Part shown: piece after piece, positions 22,955 through 35,524 of the stretch
Numbering within the stretch: the first letter of the stretch is position 1
How the letters are laid out: every line of letters begins with the position of its first letter
NCBI GenBank assembly: GCA_037892935.1
Contig: JAYXKI010000014.1
Span: 744,001 to 808,000, forward strand
Direction of reading: 5' to 3'
Source: Phlebopus portentosus
Lineage: Eukaryota; Basidiomycota; Agaricomycetes; Boletales; Boletinellaceae
DNA length: 64,000 nt
Position numbers and translations under genes: made by a program
Notes under the pieces: generated by a model
Seen by the model: the letters and a program-made list of their open reading frames with translations, nothing else
What the model was told of the DNA's origin: nothing
Database searches by the model: none

Positions 22955-25301
22955 ATGCCGCGCCGAGGTCCATCTAGAAGCAACGCATTGAAAAGCAAAG
23001 GAAAGAAGGGCAGGTCCATACAAAAATGGAATACTCGGGACGATATCCCGCTTGACGAAGTCGACCAGTGTACGCTCGACCTTTGTATCTTCAGTGTGTA
23101 GAGCTTAATGTTCTCCAGTTCATGAACAGCGCGACAAGATCCTTCTGGAAGGGGAAGGGGCTGCTCAAGATAGCGATTATGACGAGGACGAGGTATTTGC
23201 CTTGAAAGGTTTAGACGAATCTTCAGAAGAAGAAAGCAAAATAGAAGAGGACGAGGATGATGATAAACCCGAAGAGACTGAGGAGCTCAAACCACCAAAA
23301 CGGCTAAAGTCGAAAGAGAGCAAGAAGAAGAGAGAAGGGAAGAAAACTAGAAGACCTGCAGAGAGCTCCGAAGAGCAATCCGACGAGGAGGAAGAGGAGG
23401 AAGAATCCTGGGGGACAAAGAAATCTGCATATTATTCGTCAAATGCTACGCAAATCGAATCGGACGACGATGAGGCACGCGAGATGGAGGAGCAAGAAGC
23501 TCGTAGGCTACAAGCGAAGCTTCGGGCTCCCATGAGGGAAGAGGATTTTGGATATAGCGAGGCGTTACAGAATGCTAGTTCAGTGGACCTGAAACCTGTC
23601 GAGTACGCCACTAAATTATCCTCGCTTTACCTCAGAAGCTTACTTCCATTGTAGCGACTTCTGGAAACCTGAAAAATCCGTACATGCTACTGCCGTCGGA
23701 GCAGACAAGGTCTCTATTCTGCGGCACTTGCAGAGAACTAATCCGGAGGCGTTGGCTCTTGCCTTCGAATGGGAGGATGTTGCAAGGTCTGTCATCAAAA
23801 CGGAGAAGAAGCTTTCTGAGTATGTTCTCGTATGTTCTCGCGTCGATCACAACTGTCTGACCTGTTCATCCATAGAATACCTGATAATAAGGAGAATAAA
23901 GCACTAGGTCTCGTCCATCTGCACCACCGTGAGTACTGCAAATAGTTTGAATATCGTTAGTCTAACATAGTCTAACCCGGTATTTCAGAGACGTTGCTGA
24001 CATACGCCTCACTACTCGCTTTCTACCTACATCTACGAGCATCGGAGAAATACGCCACCCATCCAGAGCTTCTCCGACAACATCCCATCCTCAAGCGACT
24101 TCTCACACTCAAACAAAGCCTCATCACCTTCGAAGAGTTGGATTTCGTCATGTCTGATTCCGAAGACGCAAGCGATCTCGACTCCGAAGACGAATTCGGC
24201 TCAGACGAAAGTGAATTAGACGACGATGACGAATTTGATCGACTCGATATGTGGTCGACTTCAAAGAAGCTTGGGCTCGAGGCAGGGGAACTAGAGGACC
24301 TCCTTGCACAGGCATATTCTTCGAACCCTCCTCCTGCTGGTAAGAAGCTACCGAAAGTGAAACTCAGGGTGAACCCTTCGAAGACAGACGAAAAGCCTCA
24401 AGAGCCTCCAAAGAAAAAGCGAAAGGGTTTGAATGGTACCGCTGTAACGAAACCGAAGGTCACATTCGACGTGGAGGAACCCTCTTTACCGTCAAAAGAC
24501 GCAACGCCTAGCGAATCCAGGAAGAGCGGTGATTCAGTCAGGTCTTTTGGATTCGGCGAAGCAACTTCCCTGGATGATGCAGATTTGGAAGATAAAAAGG
24601 TCCGCCGCAAGGCTCTACAGTTCCACACTGCGAAGATCGAAAGCGCTAGTGCTCGTCGGAAGGGTGCGCGTACCGCTATCGGCGGGGACGATGATGTCCC
24701 CTACCGAGAGCGAAACAAGGAAAAAGAGATGAAGAAACTCGCGCGTGCTGCTAAGCTCGGCGAGGGAGGCGAGGACTTGGACGATGCGGAACCGGAAGGA
24801 GTACATGAGCAGCAATTGCGAAAAGCGGGAGGGACGAGGCTAGCGGTGATACAGAGGGGGCTGGAGCGGAAGAAGAAGAAGATGATGATGATGGGTATTA
24901 CTCCCTCGTTAAGAAACAGAAGAAGGCGAAGCAGGCGGAGAAGAAAGCGCAGTACGACGCGATGAAAGCAGCCAACCGGTACGTTTCCTGCCTCTCTCTA
25001 TCTCATCTTCCTTTGACTCCTCTTTCTTCCCTTATTCCTTAGCGCCGAAATCCCAGACGACGCTCAAGGACAACAAGGTCAACGCGCCGCCTCGCGCGCC
25101 ATCCTATCCAACAAGGGCCTCACACCAAAGCGCTCCAAGTCCGTGCGCAACCCGCGCGTCAAGAAGCGCCAGAAATTCGAGAAAGCGAAGAAGAAACTCG
25201 CGTCGCAGAAGGCCGTGTACAAGGGTGGGATTGGCGACCCTGCGAAGTACGGCGGCGAGACGTCCGGGATTTCGAAGGTCGTTAAGAGTGTGCGGCTTTA
25301 A
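22955..25301 (+). CDS. UTP3: UTP3/SAS10 small-subunit processome protein
   Basis: Nucleolar U3 snoRNP component for 18S rRNA maturation. Exon 1 (22955-23069) encodes MPRRGPSRSNALKSKGKKG and WNTRDDIPLDEVDQ and is spliced to FHEQRDKILLEGEG. A strongly acidic/basic segment follows (many E/D runs and KKR blocks), then ESWGTKKSAYY, EEDFGYSEALQ, ILRHLQRTNPEALALAFEWE (the Sas10/Utp3/C1D helix region), LLTYASLLAFYLHLRA and HPILKRLLTLKQS. The C-terminal Sas10 box is present: RRKALQFHTAKIESASARRK, ARTAIGGDDDVPYRER, GYYSLVKKQKKAKQAEKK, then AILSNKGLTPKRSKSVRNPR, VKKRQKFEKAKKK and YGGETSGISKVVKSVRL, stop at 25299-25301. One late intron (24801-24838) is only 38 nt in my model, which is short. It is convergent with PDC. 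Confidence 0.9.
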
Positions 25302-25859
25302 GTAAAGGTGGTGTGGCTTGTTTTCGTTTCAGCTGTACTGAAAAGCAAAGACAAGACGTTGGTGAATGATTCGACAACCTAAAGGCGTGAAAAAAAAAAT
25401 AGTGTTTGTTGGTGTCCACTCCTTCTGCTCGACCTGTAATGAATCAGCAAGCAACTCCGCCGACTGGCTCTGAATTTCATTTCAGTCAGAATATCTTCGA
25501 CACATGCGTATACGCCTTAGAGCATCAGGGGAATGCAGACTCCGCAGTAAATGAAACGGAATTTCCCAAAAAAGCCTTTCGTAAGATAATTCATCAGGTA
25601 TTCATTCTGGGATCTCTATAAATACTTGAGCGAGGGAATCTAAGCCACTAGGTACTATACTGCACATGAAACAAGACACATCAGGGGATAATGGTACAAG
25701 ATTGATCTCTTTCTTTCTTTTAACTGCATTAGTGCACGTCCATCGCATGAGTTACTTCGAAAGAAGCTGAAGGTGCCAATGGGAAAGTGGAAAAGGGAGG
25801 GTTCTATCGTCTATCGTGTCTATATCCCTCCCCCACTTTTCTTCAAACCAGACACCCGT
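25302..25859. other. Intergenic region, convergent 3' ends
   Basis: 3' flanks of UTP3 and of the pyruvate decarboxylase gene. One 71-codon frame (25406-25621) lacks motifs. Confidence 0.45.
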
Positions 25860-28172
25860 TCACTGCGTCGGGCTGAGCGGGACATACCTATTCATCTTCC
25901 CACTCAGCTCCGCCTGGCGCCTCAGCGCCCTCGGCGCGTCGAACTTGTCCATAATCACCTCCACGAGCTGGATCTCCTTCGCGCTCGCGAACTCCTCGTT
26001 GCACAACAGCTCGTCCAGGTCCGTCTTGGTGTACACAGTGTAGGATTTACCCTTCGGCTTGGAGGTGCTCCCTTGGAAGAGGGAGAAGAGCTCCGTCCAT
26101 TTCCAATTGGTAATGTCGTTGTATTTTCTGTGGAGGATGTTAGGATCAACAAGAGAGGGGGAAGCAGATACGTACCGTTCCCAGCCGTGCAAGTGACGCT
26201 CGATCGTGTATCCTGAGTTGTTGAGGACGAAGAGGATGGGCGTCACGCCCGTTTTGATCATTACAGAAATCTCTTGGACCGTTAATTGCCTGTAGCCCAT
26301 AATCAGGTTCACTTGCGTGAGAAGAAGGAAGAGACGGCGACTCACAAGCTCCCATCGCCAACGAACAGGATCGTGCGGTTCATCTTCGTCTCGCGGGCAG
26401 CAAGCGCCGCACCAAGCGTACTTCCGACCGTATACCCAATCGATCCCCACAGGATCTGACTCACACAAACTGCGTCCTCGGGTAGGGGTACCTCCAGGAT
26501 ACCAAAGCTCGATGTGCCCGTCTCGGCTACGACGACATCCTTGGAGCGGAGGAACTTGCCGATGCGCGGCCAGAGCCAGTCGTGTGTGATGACCGGAGAG
26601 GGCTCATCGGGAGGCGTGATCGGGTCGAAGGAGGCGACGGGCAGCTGTGAAGCTTTGGGAGCCATGGGCTCCAGACGTGCTGTGAGTTTTGGTAGGAGGT
26701 GCTTCATAACGATGTTCGGGTAGTAGGCGTAGCGAACTTTGGTATGGTCAGAGTGCAGCTATGTGCGAAAGTCAAACGAAGTACAGAGCGAACATTGGCA
26801 TAAGAACTCACCTCGACGGTACGTGCAGTAGGGATACTATATGTGAAGTTGCCGGTGTTGAAGTCACTCTTCAGTGACCCAATCGAAAGGATAAGCTTCG
26901 CATTCTCGACTTTCTCCTTAATATCCTCCCGGGTGAGAGATCCAACATAGATCCCTCCGAAGCGCTCGTCGCGCTCGATCATCGCACCTTTACCCATAGG
27001 CGCGGAGTACACAGGGAACCCAGTCCTTTTAACGAGTTCGCGCGTCTCCTCGATGACGTGATGTCTCACTGCGCAGGCATCGACGAGGATTACGACTTCA
27101 CCTTTAGCTTCACGAATTAATTTAACGATCTCGTCCAGAATGAAAGCTTCCTCGTCCGGGTTGTTCTGCGGTGGAATAGCCTGGAGGGGCGTCAGTAGTC
27201 TTCCGGACGGGATCTTCGCATACACGAGATCGGTGGGTAAAGTGAGGTATACGGGACGTGCTGTGGTAATGCACGTAGTGAGGACGCGGTCGATCTCAGC
27301 TGCGATCGTCTCCTTTGTCATTGGGTGTGCTTGAGCGATCGTGAACTGCGCAGCAGCCTTTTCGTATGCGTCGAACCGACCATCACCGAGTGTGTGATGA
27401 AGCATCGGCTTGGTCTTCATTTGTGTCGTGCTCGGAACACCGACGATGTGCAAGACTGGGACATGCTCGGAGAATGCTGAAGTGCAAATTTGATCAGAAT
27501 TTGATGGTAGAGTGAGTGAATGTGAGACTCACCTCCTGCGAGACCGTTGATGGCACTCAGCTCTCCGACACCAAAGCTATCGCATGACAGTTAGATAAGA
27601 GGTGCGAAATGAGGTGAGCATCAACGTACGTGGTAAGGAGGACACCGATGCTCCGCCATTTTACGCGAGCATAACCGTCGGCGGCGTACGAGGCATTGAG
27701 CTCATTGCTGTATGTATGGTTAGATGGTGTATGCGCATCATTGATGACGATGATGAAGCACTGACCAGTTGCCGACCCATTCCATTTTTGGATCGTCCTC
27801 GACAAGGTCCTTTTGATCAACAATCAGAAATAGTTATTTATAGACTAGTATGACGCAAGCATACAAGGAATCCTGTCAAGCGTTATCAGTCCCACCATCA
27901 GCAGACTGACAAAGGTGCATACAACTTACCAAGGTTGAAGTCGCCGGGCACTACCAAACATATGCTATTCACAAGAGATCAACATTTCATCGTGTCATCG
28001 ATAGGGCGCATAGACGTACGGTGACACCGAGCTGCTCGAGCCTGGCGAGTAAGTAGTTGCCGACGTATATAGGCTCGCCAAAGTCCCTGCCGTGGGCCTC
28101 TTGCTGGAGGGTGGACACCTCCCGCTTGAGACGGGATATCTCCTGCTGAGAGGGAGACAATGAGATCGACAT
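25860..28172 (-). CDS. PDC: Pyruvate decarboxylase (one apparent +1 frame break)
   Basis: Thiamine-diphosphate enzyme converting pyruvate to acetaldehyde and CO2 in the cytosol. Exon 1 (28172-28020) ends YVGNYLLARLEQLGVT. The second exon reads HMFG, then in a shifted frame VPGDFNL, which holds the catalytic Asp. An 8-nt micro-exon (27865-27872, GFL) leads to DLVEDDPKMEWVGN. Further motifs: NELNASYAADGYARV (cofactor-activating Glu), FGVGELSAINGLAG, HIVGVPSTTQM, MLHHTLGDG (catalytic His pair), and the ThDP fold GDGSLQLTVQEIS ending FVLNNSGYTIER, with GDG and NN both present. The C-terminus is EVIMDKFDAPRALRRQAELS, stop at 25860. The frame break is one extra A at about 27952 between FG and VPGD; it is either a sequencing error or an inactivating mutation. 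Family assignment is firm. Confidence 0.88.
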
Positions 28173-30544
28173 TGTTGTTGTCGCTGTAGATGTAGTAGTA
28201 GTTCAAGTCTGAGTAGCTGATGCTGAGATGAATTGAGGACGAAAGGGCTTATATAGATGAAATGACACGGACTGCTCCGTTTCACCGATCCGACGTCCGT
28301 CTGCCTCCGACTCAAAGACCGCGCTCATCTTATCTCTTCGTCTCTTCAAAACGCATATATAATTATCGATATAACTCAGGAATGTTATGTTTACAATGCG
28401 GTACAAGTGAAATAAACTAGCGAATAAAAAGAGACGCGAGCCTAGGGACGACGGGGATGGTCATGGGTTCACAGGGTGAATGTGAATGTATGCGGTGCGC
28501 TAAGAGCCGGAATGGGCTATGCTAGATATGGAAATGGCCGATTTCCGAGGACCGACAGGGACCGATAGATTCATCTCTCGTCCATGACGTCCAGGTCGTC
28601 CGTGCTTTCCGTTCATCTCAATTGTGTTGATATTTATTCCCGTCTTGGTATCCACGCACTCGATCCGAGCTGAATTTACAACGAAAAAAAAGACAGCCAT
28701 CACTTTTTCTTTGTCTCTTTGTTCCCTGCCGCCACATCACTCGCCTCACGGTCGGTGACCACCGGTCCTTTCATCCCCTTCTCGCCTCACTTGCATCGGG
28801 AGTCGCAGGAGGTATATCGTGAAGAATCGTAATTCTATCCTCGGGAGAAGGATACAAAGGAGATGCAGCACGGCAAGATGAAACGAGCGAGAGGATAGGA
28901 TCACCATGCGACCGGAAGGAGGTGGCCGCACGGTTTCCTCATGGCACCCTTGGTGGGACCTGCATCTTATCTGATAAAACTTCTGAAGATCTTCCGTGTG
29001 TCCGTTGTGTCCGATGCTTCGACGGAGGACGAGAACCCGTCGCGGCTTCGAATGTTTTTGCGCCGCGGTCCAGATGTCAGATCTGGAGATTGAATTTGCT
29101 TCCATCGGCCTCTCCATTATCTTCCGTCATCTACGACTTGGGCTCTTCAAGTAGCCAGCCCTCAGTTGCCATTATGTATCAACTGGATACAGTTCATACT
29201 CTACATATCCAATGAACCTACGGAATCCCGCTGGTCAGTGCTCGCTACCGCCTCTTTGTAGAATTCTCTAGCCGATTTGCTCATGAAGAGGCTGGCTTAC
29301 AATCAAGAGAGCATTATTCATCGAGATACGCTGTCGAGCGTAAACCTGCAGCAACGCCTAACCTTACGACAATAGGACCCTACCGCTATTGTCCGAGTCA
29401 GATTACCTAAAAAGGTTTAGCGGCGTCTAGCCACCAGCCTCTTATGGCAGGTAGCACTGCCACTTGCTAGCCACGCGCTCGGTTAGTATAAAGTCTCTTG
29501 CGCTGCACATCGATCTTTCCTCACATCCATGACCATCCCGCTCAGCGACGAGTCGTTTCCTCCTTGTCATTCACTGTGGTGACGATTGGCCTTTCAGTTC
29601 CTCGTCGCCATGTCTCTGCGCTAATTTCTCAACGAACGGACGTTATTCTCTCTTCGTACCTTTCGTGGCTCGAATCCACATATTCGTGGTGTCAACGGCA
29701 TCACGTATCCGAGTACGGGACGTCCATTTCGCAGGTCTCGCATAGTCGCCCTTATGCCTGTGTTGCTAGAGTCATCTAACACAATAAAGACGCTCTGCGT
29801 CAGTCGCTTTTGCGATCATCAACCACACTGATCCACAAGGAAAGACGTGTCGAGAGATGCTGCGCCAGGTCAAAGACACTGGTCAGCGTGTGGCCGGTTA
29901 TGCCGCCGTACCACCACCCTCCGACCTATGCGCATCAGTTGTGCATCGCACACAGATGTAAGTCGCGAGTCGCGGTCGGTGCATCGGGTCAGTGCACGGC
30001 TCGTCCTCCCCGCCAGGTAGACCGGCACGTCTGCACCGCTCAGTTCCAAAGGGAACTGGGTAGCTGACGGGCTCATTGGGTCAGACTGTCATCGAGCCTT
30101 GGTGTGCTGGGGGACGGAAAGGCCGACGAGCGTTCCAGAATGTCAACCGCGTTCGCTGGTTGGCCAGGCCTCGAGGAAGAAAGACGGTTCCTGCCACCCT
30201 GACCAGATTGACGTCTGCGATAGCCATGAGGGCCACCGACGGGTTGCCGGCTGCAGAATGATCATCCGGACAGCGAGTGGTGGGGTAATTAAAAGGCTGA
30301 GAGCATCGGTGTTGGGAGCCGGTTTTTGCTCAACGCCTGCCCGTCGACAGCTATACTGTAACCAGGTTTCGCTCGTCGAGAACGCGTGACAGGTACGTCT
30401 TTATCGATCACGTCCAGCGTTGCGTACCACATAAACTTTCAGATATTCGTAAACCGGCCGCTTCCTAACTCCTCTCAGGATCAAACCAATTCGGATATCG
30501 CGAGACGATAACTCACTCAAGTGATCCAACATCCGCTCATAGCG
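28173..30544. other. 2.4-kb region without a supported gene
   Basis: The left edge holds the PDC promoter. Frames of 60-123 codons occur on both strands but overlap one another and show no known motifs. One short frame after a stop at about 29782 reads AFAIINHTDPQGKTCREM and on to QVKDTGQRVAGYAAV, which looks protein-like but stops within 60 codons. Confidence 0.35.
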
Positions 30545-30630
30545 CAGTTTGCCTCGTCAACTCAAGATACCTTTTGCTTTGCGAACACTCCGAATAAGGT
30601 TGGCAACTGGTGATCAGGGCTGGGTGCAGA

Positions 30631-30996
30631 AGGCAGTGGTTTGAAGCCGCGGGACCAGCTTGAGACGGTTCGGGGCGACCTGGATTGATCTGAGCAGGAC
30701 CTGCGTGTGGATGGCCCTGTCTGCCGTTGGCCGTACCACGTGTATGAGACAGGAGATGGATCGTTCGTGGGAGATGTAACCGTACATGCCAGTAACGCAG
30801 CGCGCTGAATGGTCGCAGTGCGCTTTATACGGACCACCCGTTGACTATCGTTCGCGACAAAGTTTGTCTCGTCAACCTCGCATGCCTTTCGTCGGTAAAC
30901 GCAAGCTCAGGCGCGAAGGCGGTGGTTTGAAGCCGCGGGACCAGCTTGAGGCGGTTCGGGGCGACCTGGATTGATCTGGGCAGGATCTGCGTGTGG
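30631..30996 (+). repeat. Two 80-bp direct repeat copies, 286 bp apart
   Basis: 30631-30710 and 30917-30996 agree at 76 of 80 positions, and all four differences are transitions (A/G three times, C/T once). Flanking sequence shows weaker similarity (for example GTTTGCCTCGTCAAC near 30550 and GTTTGTCTCGTCAACC near 30865), suggesting an older tandem duplication of roughly 290 bp. No gene is supported here. Confidence 0.8.
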
Positions 30997-32845
30997 GAAT
31001 TAGGAGAAGGATTATTTGTGGAAGATGTAGCTTAATTGTCGCCGGTAGACTTCGCCGAATGGTCGTAATCCAGTGATGCAGTATGTCATCCGCTATTTTC
31101 ATGCTCAAAGCATGTAGCGCTCTAGAAACAAAGAACTCATCTGGCAGAACGAACAACGAAGGATTACAGCAGCTGGAATCTCAATGAGAAGCGGAAATGA
31201 AGGGATGTAAATATCGAATTCGTATCCTGCCTCACCCATCTTCAACGGGTGATTGACGGAGCATGAACTGGCGTGAATCGTCCGCTGAATATCAACTGAA
31301 AAACATTAAAGGTTGTTTAATAAGAGAAGTCTAGTCTGACGACTAGATTGACGTTTCTCAATCTCGTTAGCCAAAGTAGGTGGAAAGTGGCATGTCGAGT
31401 GCGTCGGATCCTGAACTTCTTCTCTAGTTCACGAAGCGTTCATTTTTGGGTGACTGATGGATTCTGAAGGACAACAGCATCAGCCATCTTGCGTGAATGA
31501 AACTTGACCAGAAGCAAGTACTTATGGCTCAGAACCGGTAAGATATTGTCAAGTCAAAGAATAATACCGGCTCTCGTCGCCGCTTACGAAATCGAATTAA
31601 TTTTGTGAGAAGAAAACACATGATGCTCCTATAGTCATGTGATCTTATTTATCCTTTTGAAGGAATTGGTTCCGATCGCATTGGCACAGATCCAGATCCC
31701 TTCCTTTTCTTCTTTATCTCGACTCCGAGAGTCAGACCACAACAAGATGAGCGGGAGAAAACACGACAAGTGAATTGCTCAAAGAACGCGGAGAAATGCG
31801 GAAAGAAATACAGGCAAATACCGGTCCTTTAAACACTACCATTCCTTTGAACACCTCACATTTCCTCACTCAACTCTTCATTTCTCACCACAAAAAAATT
31901 ATGGTAGGTGCCTAATGTATCAATTGATATGTGTGTAAAATTTCAAAGAAAATGAGCAAGTTTTCGGGGCTGTGAAAATCAGATAGTCAATAATTTTGGG
32001 TGTAGTTGGTAGACCTAAGGCTAAACACAGTGTTCTCAAGCAATCTTTTTACATTTAATTGTACTTTTAAGCACTCTATCCAATAATGTAGCATTTCGAC
32101 TGTCTTCACTCAAATTTTCATGGGAAAGCATGCACAAAATAAATTAATACAAGATGGACAAGCAAAAAGTGTGACAGGTGAATAAAGGATTCATTTACAT
32201 AATAAGATCAGCATTTGTTACACGATTAGGCGAGACTTGCCGATTTGTAATGTCACATGGTGTTCAGAGGAGTGGTATTCTGTGACATTCTCTCTACTTT
32301 TTCATCTGTCCATATTTATTTTTTGCGGATATTTTTCATCTTGAAAATAATTAGGCATATAGATGACATGTAGGACTATCATTATATATATTAATATTGA
32401 GGGAAAGATGTGCACAGTAAGCCGTGCAGGTGTTTTGTATTGGGTGTTCAAAGGACCGGTATTTGCCTGTAAGGACACAAGAAATCTTACGCGTTTCGCG
32501 TACGTACGTACATAGTGACGCTCCGTTAAAAATTTGCCCCAACTCGCCCACGGTCACGCCATCTCTAATAAATAATTTTGTGGAAAATGAAAAACGAAGC
32601 TTTAAGCGAGGAGCACTAAAATCGGAGAGTTCTGACAGGTCACAGAAGGTCACAGACCGTTCGACCGATTTTTCTTTTTCTTCTTTGTTTTTTTCAAGCC
32701 TAACTAACCCTGACCAGCTCCAACCCCACCCATCTGATTTCAGTCCTTCTTTCTTCCTTGCTTCCATCCTACTCCTATCATCCTCCTTTTCTTTATTTAC
32801 GACAAGGTCGTGGTTTGCGAGGACGCACCGACGCGAACGACAAGA
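30997..32845. other. AT-rich region upstream of the desaturase, no supported gene
   Basis: About 31.2-32.6 kb is AT-rich with no long frames. Frames between 32351 and 32860 overlap on both strands and probably lie in the desaturase promoter and leader, which is pyrimidine-rich at 32650-32800. Confidence 0.4.
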
Positions 32846-34692
32846 ATGAAAACAAAGCATGAAAATGGCATTACAACCGTCGTTGACCAGCAGTCGGTCA
32901 TTATCCCTGACCTGTCCGTCAAGGACTTGCTGTCCGCTATCCCGTCAGTGTTACGCCGCAAAAAAACCCATTTCTACGCGATTTTTTTTACTGACTCCAT
33001 TCGACAGGCCGCACTGCTTCAAGCGCTCGGCTCTGCACTCATCGCTGTACATGTTCGTCGTCATCATCGTCTTTATTCGTGAAAAGCTCATACTAACTCG
33101 ACGAACGGCACAGTGTGACGGACATCATCCTTCTCGCCACCACGTACACGGTCTACACGTATCTAGACGCGCGTGTTTCGCCCGAATTCATCAGCCTGCC
33201 GCATCCTTGGCTGTACAGCTTCGCACGATTCGCTCTCTGGGCGTTTTACACGTTCTTCGCCGGTTTATTCATGACGGGCTTGTGGGTCGTCGCTCACGAA
33301 TGCGGGCATCAGGCGTTCTCGGAGAGCAAGATGCTGAACAACACCGTTGGCTGGATCCTTCACTCCGTGTAAGTACCTTAATGTGTTTATTCCCACCCCC
33401 CAAAGTCCAGCGCCTAAAGCAGGAGATATACAAGTTCCTGTCATGACCGGGGACTTTACTTGTCCCGGGATCAGTCTTTCCCCGCTTCTAGAAGTGATGC
33501 GCATGATTAAACCTTGCTAATTATGGGGCCATTTTAATTCAGGCTGGGAGTTCCATACCACTCGTGGAGAATTACGCATGGGAAGCATCATGCATCCACA
33601 GGTCACATGACTCAGGACCAGGTCTTTATCCCAAAGACACGCTCGCAGCTCGGTTTGCCCCCTCTAGACCCGGCGAAGGAGGACCTGTTCGGTTCGAGTG
33701 TGACGGATGAGGTCAAACGCGAGTTGATGGAAGCTCTGGGCGACTCGCCTCTCGTCGCCTCTTGGAACGCAGCAATGCAATTGGTAGGTCCATTTTTTTG
33801 GCGAGGCTCCAGACTCCAACAATTTATGACATGAGCTAACTTTATCCGCGTCCCGCAGCTCTTTGGGTGGCCCTTGTATATCGCGGTCAATGCCTCAGGC
33901 CAGAAGAGGTATCCTAAATTCACTAACCGTAAGTTAATTGCCATTTTCACAGTCTAGAGCACATGTTTTACCTGACACTTATGGGTAGACTTCCTTCCCG
34001 GTGCGCCGCTCTTCAAACCGCATGAATTCCACCAGATCATTATTTCCGACATTGGCATCTTCATCTGGTTGGGTGCGCTCATATGGTGGTCGCACACGCG
34101 CAACTTCAGCGAGATGTTCCGATTCTATTTCGTACCGTACCTCTGGGTGAACCATTGGCTTGTCCTCATCACCTTCCTGCAGCACACCGACCCGATTCTG
34201 CCTCACTACCGCGCGCCGGCGTTTACTTTCCCGCGCGGTGCGCTGGCTACGCTTGACCGTAACCTGCTCGGTGACCTTGGACCTATCGGTGCTTGGCTCG
34301 GTGCTGTTGCGACGCACGGAATTTCAGAGACTCACGTTCTGCATCATGTGTCGAGTAAGATCCCGCATTACAATGCATGGGAGGCAACATATGCGCTGCG
34401 CGAGCGTCTTGCAAGGGCAGGCATTAAGCTCCAGGGCCGACCTGGCGGATGGTCTGAGGTCTATCGTGTATACAGGCAATGCAGGGTCAGTTCGATATTC
34501 CAAACCAGATGCTCCATCGTCTCTTTTGCTAATTAAAGAGTTTTTCCGCAGTTCGTTGAGGATGAGGGCAATGTTGTGTTCTACAAGAATGCACAGGGCC
34601 TCGCGGCTTCTCGCCCCCTTATGCCTGAGGGGGGCACGATCAGCGACTCGGGTGTTGAAGTGGATACGCCCACGAAAGGTAAGACCGAGTAG
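32846..34692 (+). CDS. FAD2: Membrane fatty acid desaturase, delta-12 (oleate) type
   Basis: ER membrane desaturase, probably introducing the delta-12 double bond of linoleate. The first exon encodes MKTKHENGITTVVDQQSVII and SVKDLLSAIP; the next gives PHCFKRSALHSSLYI. All three histidine boxes are visible: HECGHQ, HGKHH within WRITHGKHHASTGHM, and HVLHH near the C-terminus after AVATHGISET. Membrane segments include IILLATTYTVYTYLD, ALWAFYTFFAGLFMTGLWVV, LFGWPLYIAV and DIGIFIWLGALIWW. FLQHTDPILPHYRAPAFTF and GDLGPIGAWLGAV match the delta-12/omega-3 family. The tail ends SGVEVDTPTKGKTE, stop at 34690-34692. Introns are short with good branch-point-like sequences (for example CTAAC before 33115). 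Delta-12 rather than omega-3 activity is inferred from overall wording, not proven. Confidence 0.88.
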
Positions 34693-35062
34693 AGGTCGTC
34701 GGTTTCCTTTCGCGAATGGGATATTACCTCTTGTTATGATACATGGAAGAAACGTTCATTCATTCATCATAGAAGAGATTGGTAGAAAGCACAGTCGTAG
34801 GAAAATTTCCATTTGGTCTAGTGCCTCGTGTCCCGTAGACATATGTATAGAATCGGATACGGAACATAATGTGAACCTTCACGACTTAACGGAGATCACA
34901 TTCAGTTACGGGAATGGATGATGTAATTGAGTCTAGTTGCATATACTTACTTACATGGGGCCATATAAGTCTCAGAGCGCACAGCCTTAGAGTCCCGTAT
35001 ATTTCAGCACCACTTGGAGTACCGCGTAAAGCTTGCTCTTTTTCCCTACACAGACAGACGAC

Positions 35063-35524
35063 ATGCATTTCTCATCGCCGAAGCTGCACCGATCGAAATC
35101 GAACTCCAGTTTGTCGTCTCAGCGCAGCGCAGGGCGATCCGAGCACGGAGAAGACCACCCCGCCGAAGCCAAAGAACCTTCGATTGAGCGGGAAGTAAAG
35201 AAGGAAGAAGAAGAGGAAGAGATGTCAGAATGGATCGAAGGACAAGACGTCGTGATCGAGCGCAAGTCGGGCGTGCCGGGGGAGGACGTGCAGGTAGAAG
35301 TCCTGCGCGGGGCGGCGGCAAATTTGGACGGGCAGCATCATCTTGTTGGTGAGAATGAAGAAGTGAAGAAGGCGAAGGAGAGGATGAGGAAGAGGGGGAA
35401 GGAGGAGGAGGAGAGGGAGGTTGGGGGAGTTTTTGGAAGGTGTATGGAGGCGTTACAACATCATGGTCATGGTCATGCGTCGAATGCTGGTGCGGGTGCG
35501 GACGCGGATGGTCAGCGCAATTGA
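35063..35524 (+). CDS. Highly charged hypothetical protein (possibly a terminal exon)
   Basis: An uninterrupted frame of 153 codons starting MHFSSPKLHRSKSNSSLSSQ, with acidic and lysine-rich blocks (KKEEEEEEMSEWIEGQD, KKAKERMRKRGKEEEE) and an HHGHGHASNAG tail. I recognise no domain. A pyrimidine-rich stretch ending CTACACAG lies 9 bases before the ATG and looks like a 3' splice site, so this may be the last exon of a longer gene whose first part I could not find. It lies 370 bp downstream of the desaturase on the same strand. Confidence 0.4.
   Translation: MHFSSPKLHRSKSNSSLSSQRSAGRSEHGEDHPAEAKEPSIEREVKKEEEEEEMSEWIEGQDVVIERKSGVPGEDVQVEVLRGAAANLDGQHHLVGENEEVKKAKERMRKRGKEEEEREVGGVFGRCMEALQHHGHGHASNAGAGADADGQRN

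Noticed and set aside
25860..28172. Oxalyl-CoA decarboxylase or acetolactate synthase instead of PDC
   Set aside because: The HH in MLHHTLGDG, the NELNASYAADGYAR motif and the GDGSLQLTVQE wording are specific for pyruvate or indolepyruvate decarboxylases.
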